Assembly (NCBI RefSeq): GCF_000420085.1
Contig: NZ_ATUG01000002.1
Location: forward strand, 2,108,001 to 2,172,000
Direction of reading: 5' to 3'
DNA: 64,000 nt
Origin: Desulfospira joergensenii DSM 10085
Lineage (GTDB): Bacteria; Desulfobacterota; Desulfobacteria; Desulfobacterales; Desulfobacteraceae
Part shown: positions 53,401 to 62,704 of the stretch, one piece after another
How positions within the stretch are numbered: the first letter of the stretch is position 1
Layout of the letters: each line of letters starts with the position of its first letter
Program-made: the position numbers and the translations under genes
Notes under the pieces: model-generated
What the model saw: the letters and a program-made list of their open reading frames with translations, nothing else
What the model was told of the DNA's origin: nothing
Database searches by the model: none

Positions 53401-54871
53401 CTGCACCCCCAAGACCCATGAGGGGATCTTCATGGACACCCTGGAAGAAGCAGGGCTTAACAAGTATCTTTTTGAGATGGCCAATATCCGGAACCAGGAT
53501 TCATGGATGCATTTCCACGAGCCGGAAAAGGCCACTGCCAAGGCCAAGGACCTTATCCGCATGGCCGTGGCCAGGGTGACCACCCTGGGACCCTTGCACG
53601 ACAAACAGATCACCATCATTGACAAGGCCCTGGTCCTGGGCGGGGGTGTGGCCGGCATGACTGCGGCCAGGGGACTGGCAGACCAGGGATTCCATGTAAC
53701 CCTGGTGGAAAAGGAAGCCGAGCTGGGCGGATTTGCCTTAAAACTTCACCACACCATAGAAGGGGACGATATTCAGGCCTTTGTCAAGGATCTTGTGGCC
53801 GATGTTGAGGGCCATAAAAATATCGATGTGCTCAAGCAGGCCCTGGTGGTCGGATTCTCCGGCTACAAGGGCAATTTTAACACCCAGGTCATGGTGGGGC
53901 CCTCCATGGCCGAGAAAAAGATCGACCACGGGGTCATGATTGTGGCCACCGGAGCCCTGGAATATCAGCCCACTGAGTTCATGTACAATGAAAGCGAATC
54001 TGTGGTTACCCAGGTGGAGCTTGCCGACATGCTGGAAAAAGGCGAGGTCAAAGATCTTGACCGGGTGATCATGATCCAGTGCGTGGGATCAAGGAACGAA
54101 CAGAATCCCAACTGCTCCAGGATCTGCTGCCAGGCAGGCGTCAAGAACGCCATTGCCATCAAGGAAAAGAGCCCGGATACGGATGTGTTCATCCTTTACC
54201 GGGATATGAGAATGTACTCCATGCTCGAGGAGTTTTATACCAAGGCCAGAAACCTGGGGGTGATTTTCTCCCGGTACGATAAGGAACATCCGCCCCAGGT
54301 GGAGAAGGGAGACGGCAAGAAGATGTCAGTGACCTTCAAGGATCATGTCCTGGACGCCAGGGTGGAGGCCGAGGCCGATCTGGTCATCCTGAGTACCGGG
54401 GTGACCGCCTCGGATACCGAAGAGCTTTCCACCATCATCAAGACCCAGAGAAATCCCGAAGGATTCTTCATGGAAGCCCATGTCAAGCTCAGGCCCGTGG
54501 ATGCCGCCACAGAAGGGGTGTTTATCTGCGGAACAGCCCACGGTCCCAAGCTGATCACGGAAACCATTGCCCAGGCCATGGCAGCCGCTTCCCGGGCCAC
54601 GACCTTCCTGGCCCAGGAGTATCTGACCCTGTCTGCGGTGACCGCAGAGGTTGACCCGTATCATTGCGCATCCTGTCTGGTCTGCGTCAGGTCCTGTCCC
54701 TATAATGTCCCCGTGATCAATGAGGACGGGGTTTCCTATATCGATCCTGCCCTGTGCCAGGGATGCGGTGTCTGTGCATCGGAATGTCCGGCCAAAACCA
54801 TAAAACTGAATTGGTATGAAGACGATTCATTGCTAAGCAAGGTGGAATCTTTGCTGGAGGGAGTGATATGA
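50420..54871 (+). CDS. hdrA: HdrA selenoprotein fused with NfnB/GltD-like module (HdrA-NfnB-HdrA), UGA at 50615-50617 read as Sec66
   Basis: 1483-aa flavin/iron-sulfur electron-transfer subunit of a heterodisulfide-reductase-like complex. FAD motif [15 protein letters not shown] is at about residue 17. Then [19 protein letters not shown]: HdrA normally has Cys at that position, and the frame continues 1417 codons with perfect homology, so UGA encodes selenocysteine. Next: ferredoxin [12 protein letters not shown] (115-126); an inserted NfnB/GltD module with FAD site [15 protein letters not shown] (about 259) and NADPH site [13 protein letters not shown] (about 390); the rest of the first HdrA; a second HdrA unit ([15 protein letters not shown], about 1073); and C-terminal [12 protein letters not shown] and [12 protein letters not shown]. 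Its stop overlaps mvhD (ATGA). Confidence 0.93.
50633..50650 (+). promoter_or_regulatory. Candidate bacterial SECIS element of hdrA
   Basis: Fifteen bases after the UGA, CUGGUC (50633-50638) pairs with GGCCGG (50645-50650), including two G-U pairs, closing the loop GAGGUC. The GGU in the loop is the SelB-contact feature of E. coli fdhF SECIS (loop AGGUCU), and the distance from UGA to the loop (about 24 bases) lies in the bacterial range. Confidence 0.7.
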
Positions 54872-55308
54872 CAAAAGAATTCGAACCCGTTATCCTGTCA
54901 TTCTGTTGTAATTACTGAGGGTATTCAGCCGCGGACCTGGCAGGTTCCATGCGATTGAAGATTCCCTCAAGTTTTCGAATTGTCCGGCTGCCGTGCACAG
55001 GCAAGCTCGATATTATTCACATCCTCAGGGCCTTTGAAAAAGGGGCGGACGGAGTTTACGTGGTCGGTTGCATGGAAGGGGACTGCCACTTTAACGAAGG
55101 AAATTTCAGGGCCAGGAAACGGGTGGAACAGGCTGCCAGAATTCTGGATCAGGTCGGCGTCGGCGGAGAGCGGGTCCGCATGTTCAATCTGTCTTCCGGG
55201 GAAGGCCCCCTGTTTGCCCAGTATTCCATTGAGATGGTGAACAAGATCAAGGAGCTGGGACCCAGTCCCATCCGGATCGCCAAAAAGAAAAAGGCCCAGG
55301 CCGCCTGA
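54868..55308 (+). CDS. mvhD: MvhD/FrhD-like electron-transfer selenoprotein, UGA at 54916-54918 read as Sec17
   Basis: 146-aa delta-subunit-type [2Fe-2S] protein that links HdrA to a hydrogenase, formate dehydrogenase or, here, MetVF. ATG at 54868 gives EFEPVILSFCCNY-UGA-GYSAADLAGSMRL; the family consensus is CNWCSYAGADLAG, so UGA replaces the second cluster cysteine. Later conserved segments are IVRLPCTGKLDIIHILRAFE, DGVYVVGCMEGDCHFNEGN and RVEQAARIL. A caller treating UGA as stop would start the gene at 54949 and lose the N-terminus. Spacing to metV is 40 bases. Confidence 0.93.
54933..54948 (+). promoter_or_regulatory. Candidate bacterial SECIS element of mvhD
   Basis: Starting 14 bases after the UGA, GGACC (54933-54937) pairs with GG-U-UCC (54943-54948) leaving one bulged U, around the loop UGGCA. 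A bulged U in the upper stem and a G near the loop's 5' side agree with bacterial SECIS rules. It is weaker than the hdrA element. Confidence 0.55.
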
Positions 55309-55348
55309 ATCAATAAAAAATATTAATCGCTGTAGATGAGGTGAGCAT

Positions 55349-56017
55349 ATGATAATAGCAGAGAAAAAACCCCTGGAAGAGATTATCGAAGAGGTCAAGG
55401 ATTTCGACCGGATATTGATCCTGGGGTGCAACGAATGTGTAACCGTGTGCGAGGCCGGCGGCAAAAAAGAGGTGGAGGTTCTGGCATCGGCCCTGAGAAT
55501 GTATTTCATCACCCAGGGAAAGGAAAAAGTCATTTCCGAGAGGACCCTGGAGCGCCAGTGCGACCACGAATATCTGGAGGAGATCCGCTCCAATATCGAT
55601 GATTACGACGCTGTTGTCTCCCTGGCCTGCGGAGTGGGGGTCCAGTTTGCAGCGGAAAAATATCTGACCACGCCTTTGCTTCCGGGCGTCAACACGGTCT
55701 GTCTGGGGGCCAATGAAGACCGGGGACTCTGGACCGAACGGTGCCAGGCCTGCGGCTCCTGTGTTCTGGCCAGGACCGGGGGAATCTGTCCGGTCTCCCG
55801 GTGCGCCAAGCGGGTGCTCAACGGTCCCTGCGGCGGGTCCACCAACGGCAAGTGCGAGCTGGGGCCGGACACGGACTGTGCCTGGCAGCTCATCATTGAC
55901 CGGCTCAAGGCCCTGGGCAAAATGGATGACTACGAGAAAGTCGCCCCCATCAAGGACTGGTCCACAGACCGGGCCGGCGGCCCCAGAACCGTAACAAGGG
56001 AGGATGTGAAGATATGA
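55349..56017 (+). CDS. metV: MetV, zinc/Fe-S partner of methylenetetrahydrofolate reductase
   Basis: 222-aa protein of the MTHFR C-terminal (MetV) family, which forms the core of MetVF in acetogens and sulfate reducers. Cysteine motifs ILGCNECVTVC, CQACGSCVLARTGGICPVSRC and LNGPCGGSTNGKCELGPDTDC are the expected Fe-S and zinc ligands. It overlaps metF by four bases. In the Wood-Ljungdahl pathway it passes electrons to MetF from the HdrA/MvhD module. Confidence 0.95.
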   Translation: MIIAEKKPLEEIIEEVKDFDRILILGCNECVTVCEAGGKKEVEVLASALRMYFITQGKEKVISERTLERQCDHEYLEEIRSNIDDYDAVVSLACGVGVQFAAEKYLTTPLLPGVNTVCLGANEDRGLWTERCQACGSCVLARTGGICPVSRCAKRVLNGPCGGSTNGKCELGPDTDCAWQLIIDRLKALGKMDDYEKVAPIKDWSTDRAGGPRTVTREDVKI

Positions 56018-56946
56018 GCGAGCTGATGACACAAAGCAGACTGGAAAAGATATTAAAGGCCGGCCACCTGGGCGTCACCTCCGAGTGCGGACCGCCCAGG
56101 GGAAGTGACGCGGAAGAGGTAAAGGAAAAAGGCCGGCTCATCAAGGATTATGTGGATGCCATCAATGTCACGGACAACCAGACCGCCATGACCCGGATGT
56201 CCTCTCTGGCCGCCTGTATCCACCTCAAGCTCATGGGCATTGAGCCGGTTCTGCAGATGGTGACCCGGGATAGAAACCGGGTGGCCCTCCAGAGCGATAT
56301 CCTGGGCGCCGCCTCCTTTGACATCCCAAATATGCTCTGTCTTTCCGGGGACCACCAGAGCTTCGGGGACTGCGCCCAGGGCCAGAACGTCCATGATCTC
56401 GATTCCATGCAGCTGCTCCAGACCGTCCGCCACATGAGGGACCAGGGCAAGTTTTTGGGCGGAGACGACATCAAGCGTCCGCCCAAAATATTCGTGGGCG
56501 CCGCAGCCAACCCCTTTGCCGATCCCTTTGAGATAAGGGTGCCGAGGCTTGCCAAAAAGATTGCCTGCGGTGCCGAGTTCATCCAGACCCAGTGCATCTA
56601 CAACATCGACAAGTTCAAAGAGTGGATCAAAAGGGCAAGGGATAGGGGCCTTACCCAAAAGGTCTTTATCATGGCCGGCATGACCCCCATGAAATCCGTG
56701 GGTATGGCCAAGTACATGGCCAAAAAAGTGCCGGGCATGGACGTGCCCGAGGAGATCATAAAGCGCCTTGCCGGGGTGGAAAAAGGCAAACAGGCCCAGG
56801 AAGGCATTGATATCTGTGTGGAGCATATCCAGGAACTCAAGGAGGTGGACGGGGTTGCAGGATTCCACATCATGGCCATTGAGTGGGAGGAAAAAGTTCC
56901 CGAGATCGTGGAAAGAAGCGGCCTGTTTCCCAGGCCTGAAGTGTAA
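56014..56946 (+). CDS. metF: Methylenetetrahydrofolate reductase MetF
   Basis: 310-aa FMN/FAD TIM-barrel enzyme reducing methylene-THF to methyl-THF. Family features are TSECGPPRGSDAEEVKEKG (catalytic Glu region), INVTDNQTAMTRMSSLAACI, LCLSGDHQSFGDC, FVGAAANPFADPFEIRV and GAEFIQTQCIYNID. Length and lack of a C-terminal SAM domain are normal for the short anaerobic form. It closes the hdrA-mvhD-metV-metF operon, followed by a strong terminator. Confidence 0.97.
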   Translation: MSELMTQSRLEKILKAGHLGVTSECGPPRGSDAEEVKEKGRLIKDYVDAINVTDNQTAMTRMSSLAACIHLKLMGIEPVLQMVTRDRNRVALQSDILGAASFDIPNMLCLSGDHQSFGDCAQGQNVHDLDSMQLLQTVRHMRDQGKFLGGDDIKRPPKIFVGAAANPFADPFEIRVPRLAKKIACGAEFIQTQCIYNIDKFKEWIKRARDRGLTQKVFIMAGMTPMKSVGMAKYMAKKVPGMDVPEEIIKRLAGVEKGKQAQEGIDICVEHIQELKEVDGVAGFHIMAIEWEEKVPEIVERSGLFPRPEV

Positions 56947-57001
56947 GACTCCCACGAAAATCAGTCTTGCCGGTAAACAATAAATCCAAAGGATAGGCTT
57001 T

Positions 57002-57042
57002 AGGGCCCGGGAAAGGAAAGTTCTTTACCCGGGCCCTGTTTT
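57002..57042 (+). terminator. Intrinsic terminator after metF
   Basis: AGGGCCCGGGAAAG (57002-57015) pairs with CTTTACCCGGGCCCT (57023-57037) with a short loop, followed by GTTTTATAA. It is about 55 bases after the metF stop codon. Confidence 0.85.
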
Positions 57043-57153
57043 ATAATATGAGTATGGATTGATGAGTTTTGAGGATTAAGGCTTTCTCTCCTTGTCCGGG
57101 TCCGGGCAAGGAAAAAACAAGTGTTGATTCAGAAAGGATTTAAGGGAGATAAA

Positions 57154-57465
57154 ATGGCTGTCATTGTAAAGTATATAGTGGTCAGGAATGGAGAGGAAAA
57201 AATGACATTTGCGACAAAAAAAGAAGCAGACGCCTATGATAAAATGCTTGATATTGCCGACAATTTGTTTGAATTCCTGGAAACCTCAAAGATCAAACTG
57301 AATGAAACCCAGATGGAAGCCGTGTCCCTTCTTTTTGCCCAGAACCGGGATGACCTGATTCCCATCCTCAGGGGAACCAAGCCCAAAAAAGCTCCGGCAA
57401 CCCCTAAAACCGCTGCGGCCGGCAAAGAAAATCCCAAACCCAAAGGAACAAAATCCAAAAAATAA
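57154..57465 (+). CDS. yebG: YebG family protein
   Basis: 103-aa member of the YebG family, known in E. coli as a DNA-damage-inducible protein. Start at 57154 gives MAVIVKYIVVRNGEEKMTFA followed by TKKEADAYDKMLDIADNLFE, close to the E. coli sequence. The C-terminal 35 residues are Lys/Pro/Ala-rich and disordered and may bind nucleic acid. I see no clear LexA box upstream. It stands alone between the metF terminator and the PEP-CTERM gene. Confidence 0.9.
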   Translation: MAVIVKYIVVRNGEEKMTFATKKEADAYDKMLDIADNLFEFLETSKIKLNETQMEAVSLLFAQNRDDLIPILRGTKPKKAPATPKTAAAGKENPKPKGTKSKK

Positions 57466-57790
57466 TCTTTCCTTTCCCATTCGCAGTCCCATTTTACTCC
57501 TTATTGTGAAAAAAATTCGCAATTATGTGTTTAAAAGTACACAAAAAATATTACATTTTTTTCACAACTTTAGAATTTATTCTTTTATCCCATCCGGGAT
57601 GAAAACCGCCTCATATAAAAATAATTTCCAAAATTTCAAGCGGTTGTATTGTTTTTCCTTTCGAGGATGAGGCTTTGGTACGCATGATGCAGTCGTACAA
57701 AGGCAACGTGGATGAATGAATCCGTAGATGTTCCAAAGCTGATGAAAGCGGAAACTGATTTGAACTAAAAATCCAACGGAAAAGAAAACC
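57466..57790. other. Intergenic region upstream of the PEP-CTERM gene
   Basis: About 325 bases, AT-rich on the left. No gene supported: a minus-strand frame covering 57577-58140 is the shadow of downstream genes. No strong promoter could be fixed. Confidence 0.3.
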
Positions 57791-57994
57791 ATGAAAACCT
57801 TGATGAATATATTGATATGCATGCTGATCCTGACCTGTTTTGCGGCAACAACCTGGGCTTTCTCCATCACCATGGGAAATGACATCCTCATGGGCAAGGA
57901 AACACTCAATCCCGAGCCCGCAACCATGATTCTCCTGGGATTCAGCCTCATCGGTCTGGCCGGTCTGGGCAGAAAGACCCTGAACAAAAAATAA
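57791..57994 (+). CDS. Minimal PEP-CTERM protein
   Basis: 67-aa exported protein made of almost only sorting signals. A signal peptide (LMNILICMLILTCFAATTWA) is followed by about 16 residues (FSITMGNDILMGKETL) and then a PEP-CTERM tail: NPEPATMILLGFSLIGLAGL with basic RKTLNKK. Exosortase (EpsH/XrtA) cuts such tails at the cell envelope. The mature product would be tiny, so it may be a peptide, or a degenerate or regulatory substrate. No exosortase gene is in this window. Confidence 0.85.
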   Translation: MKTLMNILICMLILTCFAATTWAFSITMGNDILMGKETLNPEPATMILLGFSLIGLAGLGRKTLNKK

Positions 57995-58003
57995 AATCCT
58001 TTG

Positions 58004-58035
58004 GGCAGTGCCTGTCCGGGCACTGCCTTTTTTTT
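58004..58035 (+). terminator. Intrinsic terminator after the PEP-CTERM gene
   Basis: GGCAGTGCC (58004-58012) pairs perfectly with GGCACTGCC (58019-58027), followed by eight T residues. Confidence 0.9.
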
Positions 58036-58154
58036 CCTTCCAAAGTATTCTCCGGTTCTTCCCGGTTTCCATTTTAAAAACCCCCTTTTAAAAAAGAATT
58101 TCATGGTATATAGAGATAACTTATTCTCCATTGACTTCATCCAGAGGAATTAAA

Positions 58155-59453
58155 ATGGAAAATCAATTTCGATCCGGAAAAATTTTATCTTTTTTATTCA
58201 GACTCTTGCGGGTAATCCTGATTTTCGGTATTGCCGGCGCCATTGCCTTTGGGCTGGTTAAGGGCAGAAAGAAAACCCAAAAAAAAGAATGGGTCCAGAC
58301 CCCGCCTTCCGTCCGTGTGGTAAAGGCGTCCCCTGAATCCCAGGCAATGGTGGTGGAGGCTTTTGGAACCGTAAAACCGAGAAAACTGGTCCGGGTTTCC
58401 GTGGAAGTTCCCGGTCGGATCGAGGTTATTCATCCCGCTTTTGTAGAGGGGGGATTCATCCCCAAAGGGGATCTGCTGGTTGGGATTGACCGGCGTGTCT
58501 ACGACCTGGACCGGCAGGCCGCCGCCGTCAGGGTCCGGCAGACCCGGGCGGAAATCAGGAGTCTGAACCAGGATATTGAAAATCTTAAAAAAGATGTTGA
58601 GCTGTCAAAAACCAACGTGGAACTGGCCCTCAAGGAAATGAAACGGATACGGGCGCTGAGTATGAATGATTTTGCCTCAAAGAACAGCCTGGACAAGGCA
58701 GAGCAGGCCCATCTGGGGGCCCGGATCCAACTCCAGGGGATTGAAAACCGTCTCACCCTTACCGGTCCTCTGATGGAACAGAAAAAGGCTGCCCTGGCCA
58801 TGGCAGAGGTGGACTTTCAAAGGGCCGACCTGGCCTTTCAAAAGGCAAGGATAAAGTCCGAGTTCAACGGCTGGGTCCTGGAAAAGCATGCAGAACTGGG
58901 AGAAGTGGTGAGTGCAGGACAGTTTCTGGGATCCTTTTATGAGCAGGGAGCCCTGGATGTGGATGTGAGGATTCCCCTGGAGGAGATGAAATGGATTGAA
59001 AGTTTTTTCAAGAACGGGAAAACCCCAAGGGCCAGGGTCATGGCATCCAATGGGGAGACCCTGGCCTGGGAAGCCCGGGTGGCCAGAATCAAGGCAAAGA
59101 TCGATGAAAAGACCCGGACCCTGCCCATGACCCTTGAGATCCTCAACAAGGAGAACCCTTCTCCTGGAATCTTTGATCTAAAGCCGGGCAGTTTTGTCAA
59201 ATGCAGGATCATGGGGGATGTCCATGAAAATATATTTGTACTGGACCGGGATCTTTTAAAATCCGGGGACCGGCTCTTCCTGGCCACGGGAAGTGTTCTT
59301 GAGATCCGCAAGGTCAGGGTGCTGCGAAAATTTGAGGACAAGGTTTATGTCAGCCAGGGGATCGGCCGGGAGGATCTGATCATATCTTCTCCCCTTCCCG
59401 GTGCCGTGGAGGGGATGGCCTTGAACATCAAGCCGGTAGAGGATGCACAATGA
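58155..59453 (+). CDS. RND efflux periplasmic adaptor (HlyD/AcrA family)
   Basis: About 432-aa adaptor. Start at 58155 has AGAGGA upstream. One N-terminal helix (LFRLLRVILIFGIAGAIAFG) anchors it; then lipoyl/barrel halves (VEVPGRIEVIHPAFVEGGFI and SEFNGWVLEKHAELGEVVSAGQ) flank a long coiled-coil hairpin. It links the inner-membrane RND pump to an outer-membrane channel, which is not encoded here. It overlaps the pump gene by four bases. Confidence 0.93.
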   Translation: MENQFRSGKILSFLFRLLRVILIFGIAGAIAFGLVKGRKKTQKKEWVQTPPSVRVVKASPESQAMVVEAFGTVKPRKLVRVSVEVPGRIEVIHPAFVEGGFIPKGDLLVGIDRRVYDLDRQAAAVRVRQTRAEIRSLNQDIENLKKDVELSKTNVELALKEMKRIRALSMNDFASKNSLDKAEQAHLGARIQLQGIENRLTLTGPLMEQKKAALAMAEVDFQRADLAFQKARIKSEFNGWVLEKHAELGEVVSAGQFLGSFYEQGALDVDVRIPLEEMKWIESFFKNGKTPRARVMASNGETLAWEARVARIKAKIDEKTRTLPMTLEILNKENPSPGIFDLKPGSFVKCRIMGDVHENIFVLDRDLLKSGDRLFLATGSVLEIRKVRVLRKFEDKVYVSQGIGREDLIISSPLPGAVEGMALNIKPVEDAQ

Positions 59454-62400
59454 AAGCCCTGGGCAGATGGTCGGTGGAGCACAGGGTCTCCGTGAATCTG
59501 ATCATGGTTTTCCTTATCGTGGCCGGACTCTATACGGCCATGAACATGAGGCGGGAGATGTTTCCCCAGTTCCAACTGGACATGATCAGCATCAGTGTAT
59601 CCTATCCCGGGGCCACCCCGGAAGAGGTGGAAGAGGGGATCTGCATTAAGATCGAGGAGCAGTTAAAAAGCCTTGAAGACATCAAGAGCATGCATTCCAC
59701 AGCCATTGAAGGAAACGGGTCCGTCACCCTGGAATTGGCTGGCGGGACCGATATCAATGAAAAACTGGATGAGGTAAAAACCGAGATTGACCTTATCGAC
59801 TCCTTTCCCGAGGAGGCGGAAGATCCGGTTACCGTTGAAATCAAGAACAATGATCCGGCCATTTATGTGGCGGTTTACGGGGATGTGGAAGAACGTCTGC
59901 TCAGGGATACGGCGGAAAGAATCCGGGACGATCTGGTGGATACTCCTGAGATCTCCCTGGCGTCCCTTTCCGGTGTCCGGGAGTTTGAGATTTCCGTTGA
60001 GATCTCAGAACAGAGCCTGAGGCGGTTTAATCTCTCCTTTGACGATGTGGCCGAAGTCGTTAAAACCGGTAGCCTGGAACTTCCAGGCGGAAAGATCAAG
60101 ACCAGGGGAGGGGAGTTTCTGGTCCGGGCCAAGGGGAAGTTGTACACGGGTGAGGAATTTGAAAGGATCCCCCTGGTGACCCGGGAAGACGGGACCCTGA
60201 TCCGGCTCGGGGATGTGGCAAAGGTCAGGGACGGATTTGAGGAGAGCGACATCGAGGCCAGATTCAACGGGAAGCCCGCTGCCATGGTGGTGATCAGAAG
60301 GACGGATTCCCAGGATACCATCGCCATTTCCGACCGGGCCATCCAGTATATTGAAGAACACCGGGAATCCATGCCCAAGGGTATCAGCCTGGGGTATTGG
60401 TTTAACATGGCCGACCTGGTCCAGGACCGGATTGATCTTCTTCTTAAAAACGGGATACAGGGAATTTTACTGGTCTTTATCGTCCTGGCCCTGTTTCTCA
60501 ATCTGGGGCTTTCCTTCTGGGTGGCCGTGGGGATTCCCGTATCTTTCATGGGGGCCTTTCTGGTTTTCGAATTTTTCGGGGCATCCATCAATATGCTCTC
60601 CTTATTCGGATTTATAATGACCCTGGGGATCCTGGTGGACGATGCCATTATCCTGGGGGAAAATGTCTATACCCATTTTTCCATGGGCAAGTCTCCCAGA
60701 CAGGCTGTGATCGACTCCATGGATCAGATCGGAGCCCCGGTGGTTATGGCTGTGACCACAACCATTGTGGCCTTTGTCCCCCTCATGCACATCACCGGCA
60801 TCATGGGGAAATTCCTGCGCATCATGCCCCAGGCCGTTGTCATTATCCTGGCCGTATCTCTGCTGGAAGCGTTCTTCATTCTGCCGGCCCACCTGGAGCA
60901 TGCCCTGACGCCCCCCAATCCCAGGAAATCCCGATTCCAGAAGATATTTTTTTTCTGGCTGGAATGGCTGAAAACAGATATCCTGGCCGCCCACACATGG
61001 ATCAGGGAAAGGGTGGAGCGCGTGCTCAACAGAACCATTGACTCGGTCTACATTCCGGTCCTAAAGTACAGTGTGAGGAACCGATATCTGACCCTGGCCC
61101 TGGGGGCGGCCTGCCTCATTGTATCCATGGGGCTTATGGCCGGGGGGCATGTGCCTTTTGTCTTTTTCCCCAAGACAGACTCCAACTGGATTATTTCAGA
61201 GGTGATCTACCCCCTGGGCACCCCCTTTGAAACAACGGAGAAAACCATAAAGCAGATTGAAGCGGGCGCCGTTGAAATCAACGGGTTTTTCAGGGACCGG
61301 GTCAGGGACGGACAGGACCTGGTCCTGAACACCTATTCCCAGGTGGGCGTGATTCCGAGAAGAGACTGGAAGCCCCCGGTATATGGAGGACACTGCGCAG
61401 AGGCCTGGGTCGAGATCCAGCCGGCTTCCCTGCGGCCGGGAATATCCGCCTCGGAAGTGGTGGCCAAATGGAGGGAGTTGACCGGAGATGTCCTGGGAAC
61501 CGAGCAGCTGACCTTTACCACCATCGGCGGCGGCCCAGGCGGAAACCCCATAGAGATCCGCCTGGTGGGAGCCGATTTCGATCAGCTTGAGAAAGCGGCC
61601 CAGGCCCTTAAAGACGAGATCGCCACATTTCCGGGTACCTTTGATATTACAGACGATTTCAGGCCCGGAAAAATGGAAAAACAGGTTCATATCCGGGAAG
61701 GGGCAAAGTCCCTGGGGGTCACCATGGCCGATATTGCCACCCAGATCCGGCAGGCCTATTACGGGGACGAGGCCCTTAAGGTGCAGCGGGGCAAAAACGA
61801 GGTAAAGGTCATGGTCCGGTATTCCAAGGAAGAAAGAGAGTCTGAAGCCAGCCTAAGCGAACTCCGGATCCGGACCCGGGACGGAAGGGAGATTCCCTTG
61901 AACCAAGTGGCCCGGATAGAGGAAAAACAGGGATACTCCGCTATCCAGCGGGTGGACCGGAACCGTGTTATTACCGTGATTTCCGATATAGACGAGAATA
62001 GGGCCAATGCCAGGAATATCGTTGAGTCCCTGAAAGCGGAGTTTCTCCCCCGGCTTCAGACCCGGTTCCCCGGTGTTACCTACGACCTGGAGGGCCAGGC
62101 CAAGCGGACCCAGGAATCCCTTGACAGCCTTGCCAAAGGATTTTCCATTGCCGCCATGGTCATGTTTCTTCTCCTGGCCAGCCAGTTCCGGTCCTATGTC
62201 CAGCCCGTGATCATCATGACGGCCATTCCCTTTGGTCTGGTCGGCGCCGTTGCCGGACACCTGGTCATGGGTCTGGATATCACCATGTTCTCCATCTTCG
62301 GTATCGTGGCCCTGTCCGGCATCGTGGTTAACGATTCCCTGATCCTCATCGATTCTGTCAACACCCGGGTCAGGGAGGGGGCCGAACTGTTCCGGGCCGT

Positions 62401-62704
62401 GATAGACACGGGCAAAAGCCGGTTCCGGCCCGTGCTCCTCACCTCGGTAACCACGGTGGCAGGACTCTTTCCTCTGCTCCTGGAAACCAGCTTCCAGGCC
62501 CAGTTCCTGATTCCCATGGCCGTTTCCATCAGCTTCGGTCTCATCGCAGCCACCGGGCTGACCCTGGTCTTTGTTCCGGCACTTTACGTGGTAATTCAGG
62601 ACATTGTGGAGCTCTTCATCCCGGGGGACAGAGATCCGGGGGGAGAGGGGAAGACCCATTCTCCGGCTGTTGAGAACCAGACATCAAGAATGATTGGATC
62701 ATGA
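59450..62704 (+). CDS. RND-family efflux permease (AcrB-like)
   Basis: 1084-aa proton-driven exporter with 12 helices and two large periplasmic loops. N-terminal SVNLIMVFLIVAGLYTAMNM, SYPGATPEEVEEGICIKIEE, the proton-relay helix LSLFGFIMTLGILVDDAIILGEN with the paired Asp residues, and the matching FSIFGIVALSGIVVNDSLILI in the second half. Length is typical. Closest in style to the heavy-metal-free HAE family used for lipids, dyes or drugs; the substrate is unknown. Confidence 0.95.
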   Translation: MKALGRWSVEHRVSVNLIMVFLIVAGLYTAMNMRREMFPQFQLDMISISVSYPGATPEEVEEGICIKIEEQLKSLEDIKSMHSTAIEGNGSVTLELAGGTDINEKLDEVKTEIDLIDSFPEEAEDPVTVEIKNNDPAIYVAVYGDVEERLLRDTAERIRDDLVDTPEISLASLSGVREFEISVEISEQSLRRFNLSFDDVAEVVKTGSLELPGGKIKTRGGEFLVRAKGKLYTGEEFERIPLVTREDGTLIRLGDVAKVRDGFEESDIEARFNGKPAAMVVIRRTDSQDTIAISDRAIQYIEEHRESMPKGISLGYWFNMADLVQDRIDLLLKNGIQGILLVFIVLALFLNLGLSFWVAVGIPVSFMGAFLVFEFFGASINMLSLFGFIMTLGILVDDAIILGENVYTHFSMGKSPRQAVIDSMDQIGAPVVMAVTTTIVAFVPLMHITGIMGKFLRIMPQAVVIILAVSLLEAFFILPAHLEHALTPPNPRKSRFQKIFFFWLEWLKTDILAAHTWIRERVERVLNRTIDSVYIPVLKYSVRNRYLTLALGAACLIVSMGLMAGGHVPFVFFPKTDSNWIISEVIYPLGTPFETTEKTIKQIEAGAVEINGFFRDRVRDGQDLVLNTYSQVGVIPRRDWKPPVYGGHCAEAWVEIQPASLRPGISASEVVAKWRELTGDVLGTEQLTFTTIGGGPGGNPIEIRLVGADFDQLEKAAQALKDEIATFPGTFDITDDFRPGKMEKQVHIREGAKSLGVTMADIATQIRQAYYGDEALKVQRGKNEVKVMVRYSKEERESEASLSELRIRTRDGREIPLNQVARIEEKQGYSAIQRVDRNRVITVISDIDENRANARNIVESLKAEFLPRLQTRFPGVTYDLEGQAKRTQESLDSLAKGFSIAAMVMFLLLASQFRSYVQPVIIMTAIPFGLVGAVAGHLVMGLDITMFSIFGIVALSGIVVNDSLILIDSVNTRVREGAELFRAVIDTGKSRFRPVLLTSVTTVAGLFPLLLETSFQAQFLIPMAVSISFGLIAATGLTLVFVPALYVVIQDIVELFIPGDRDPGGEGKTHSPAVENQTSRMIGS

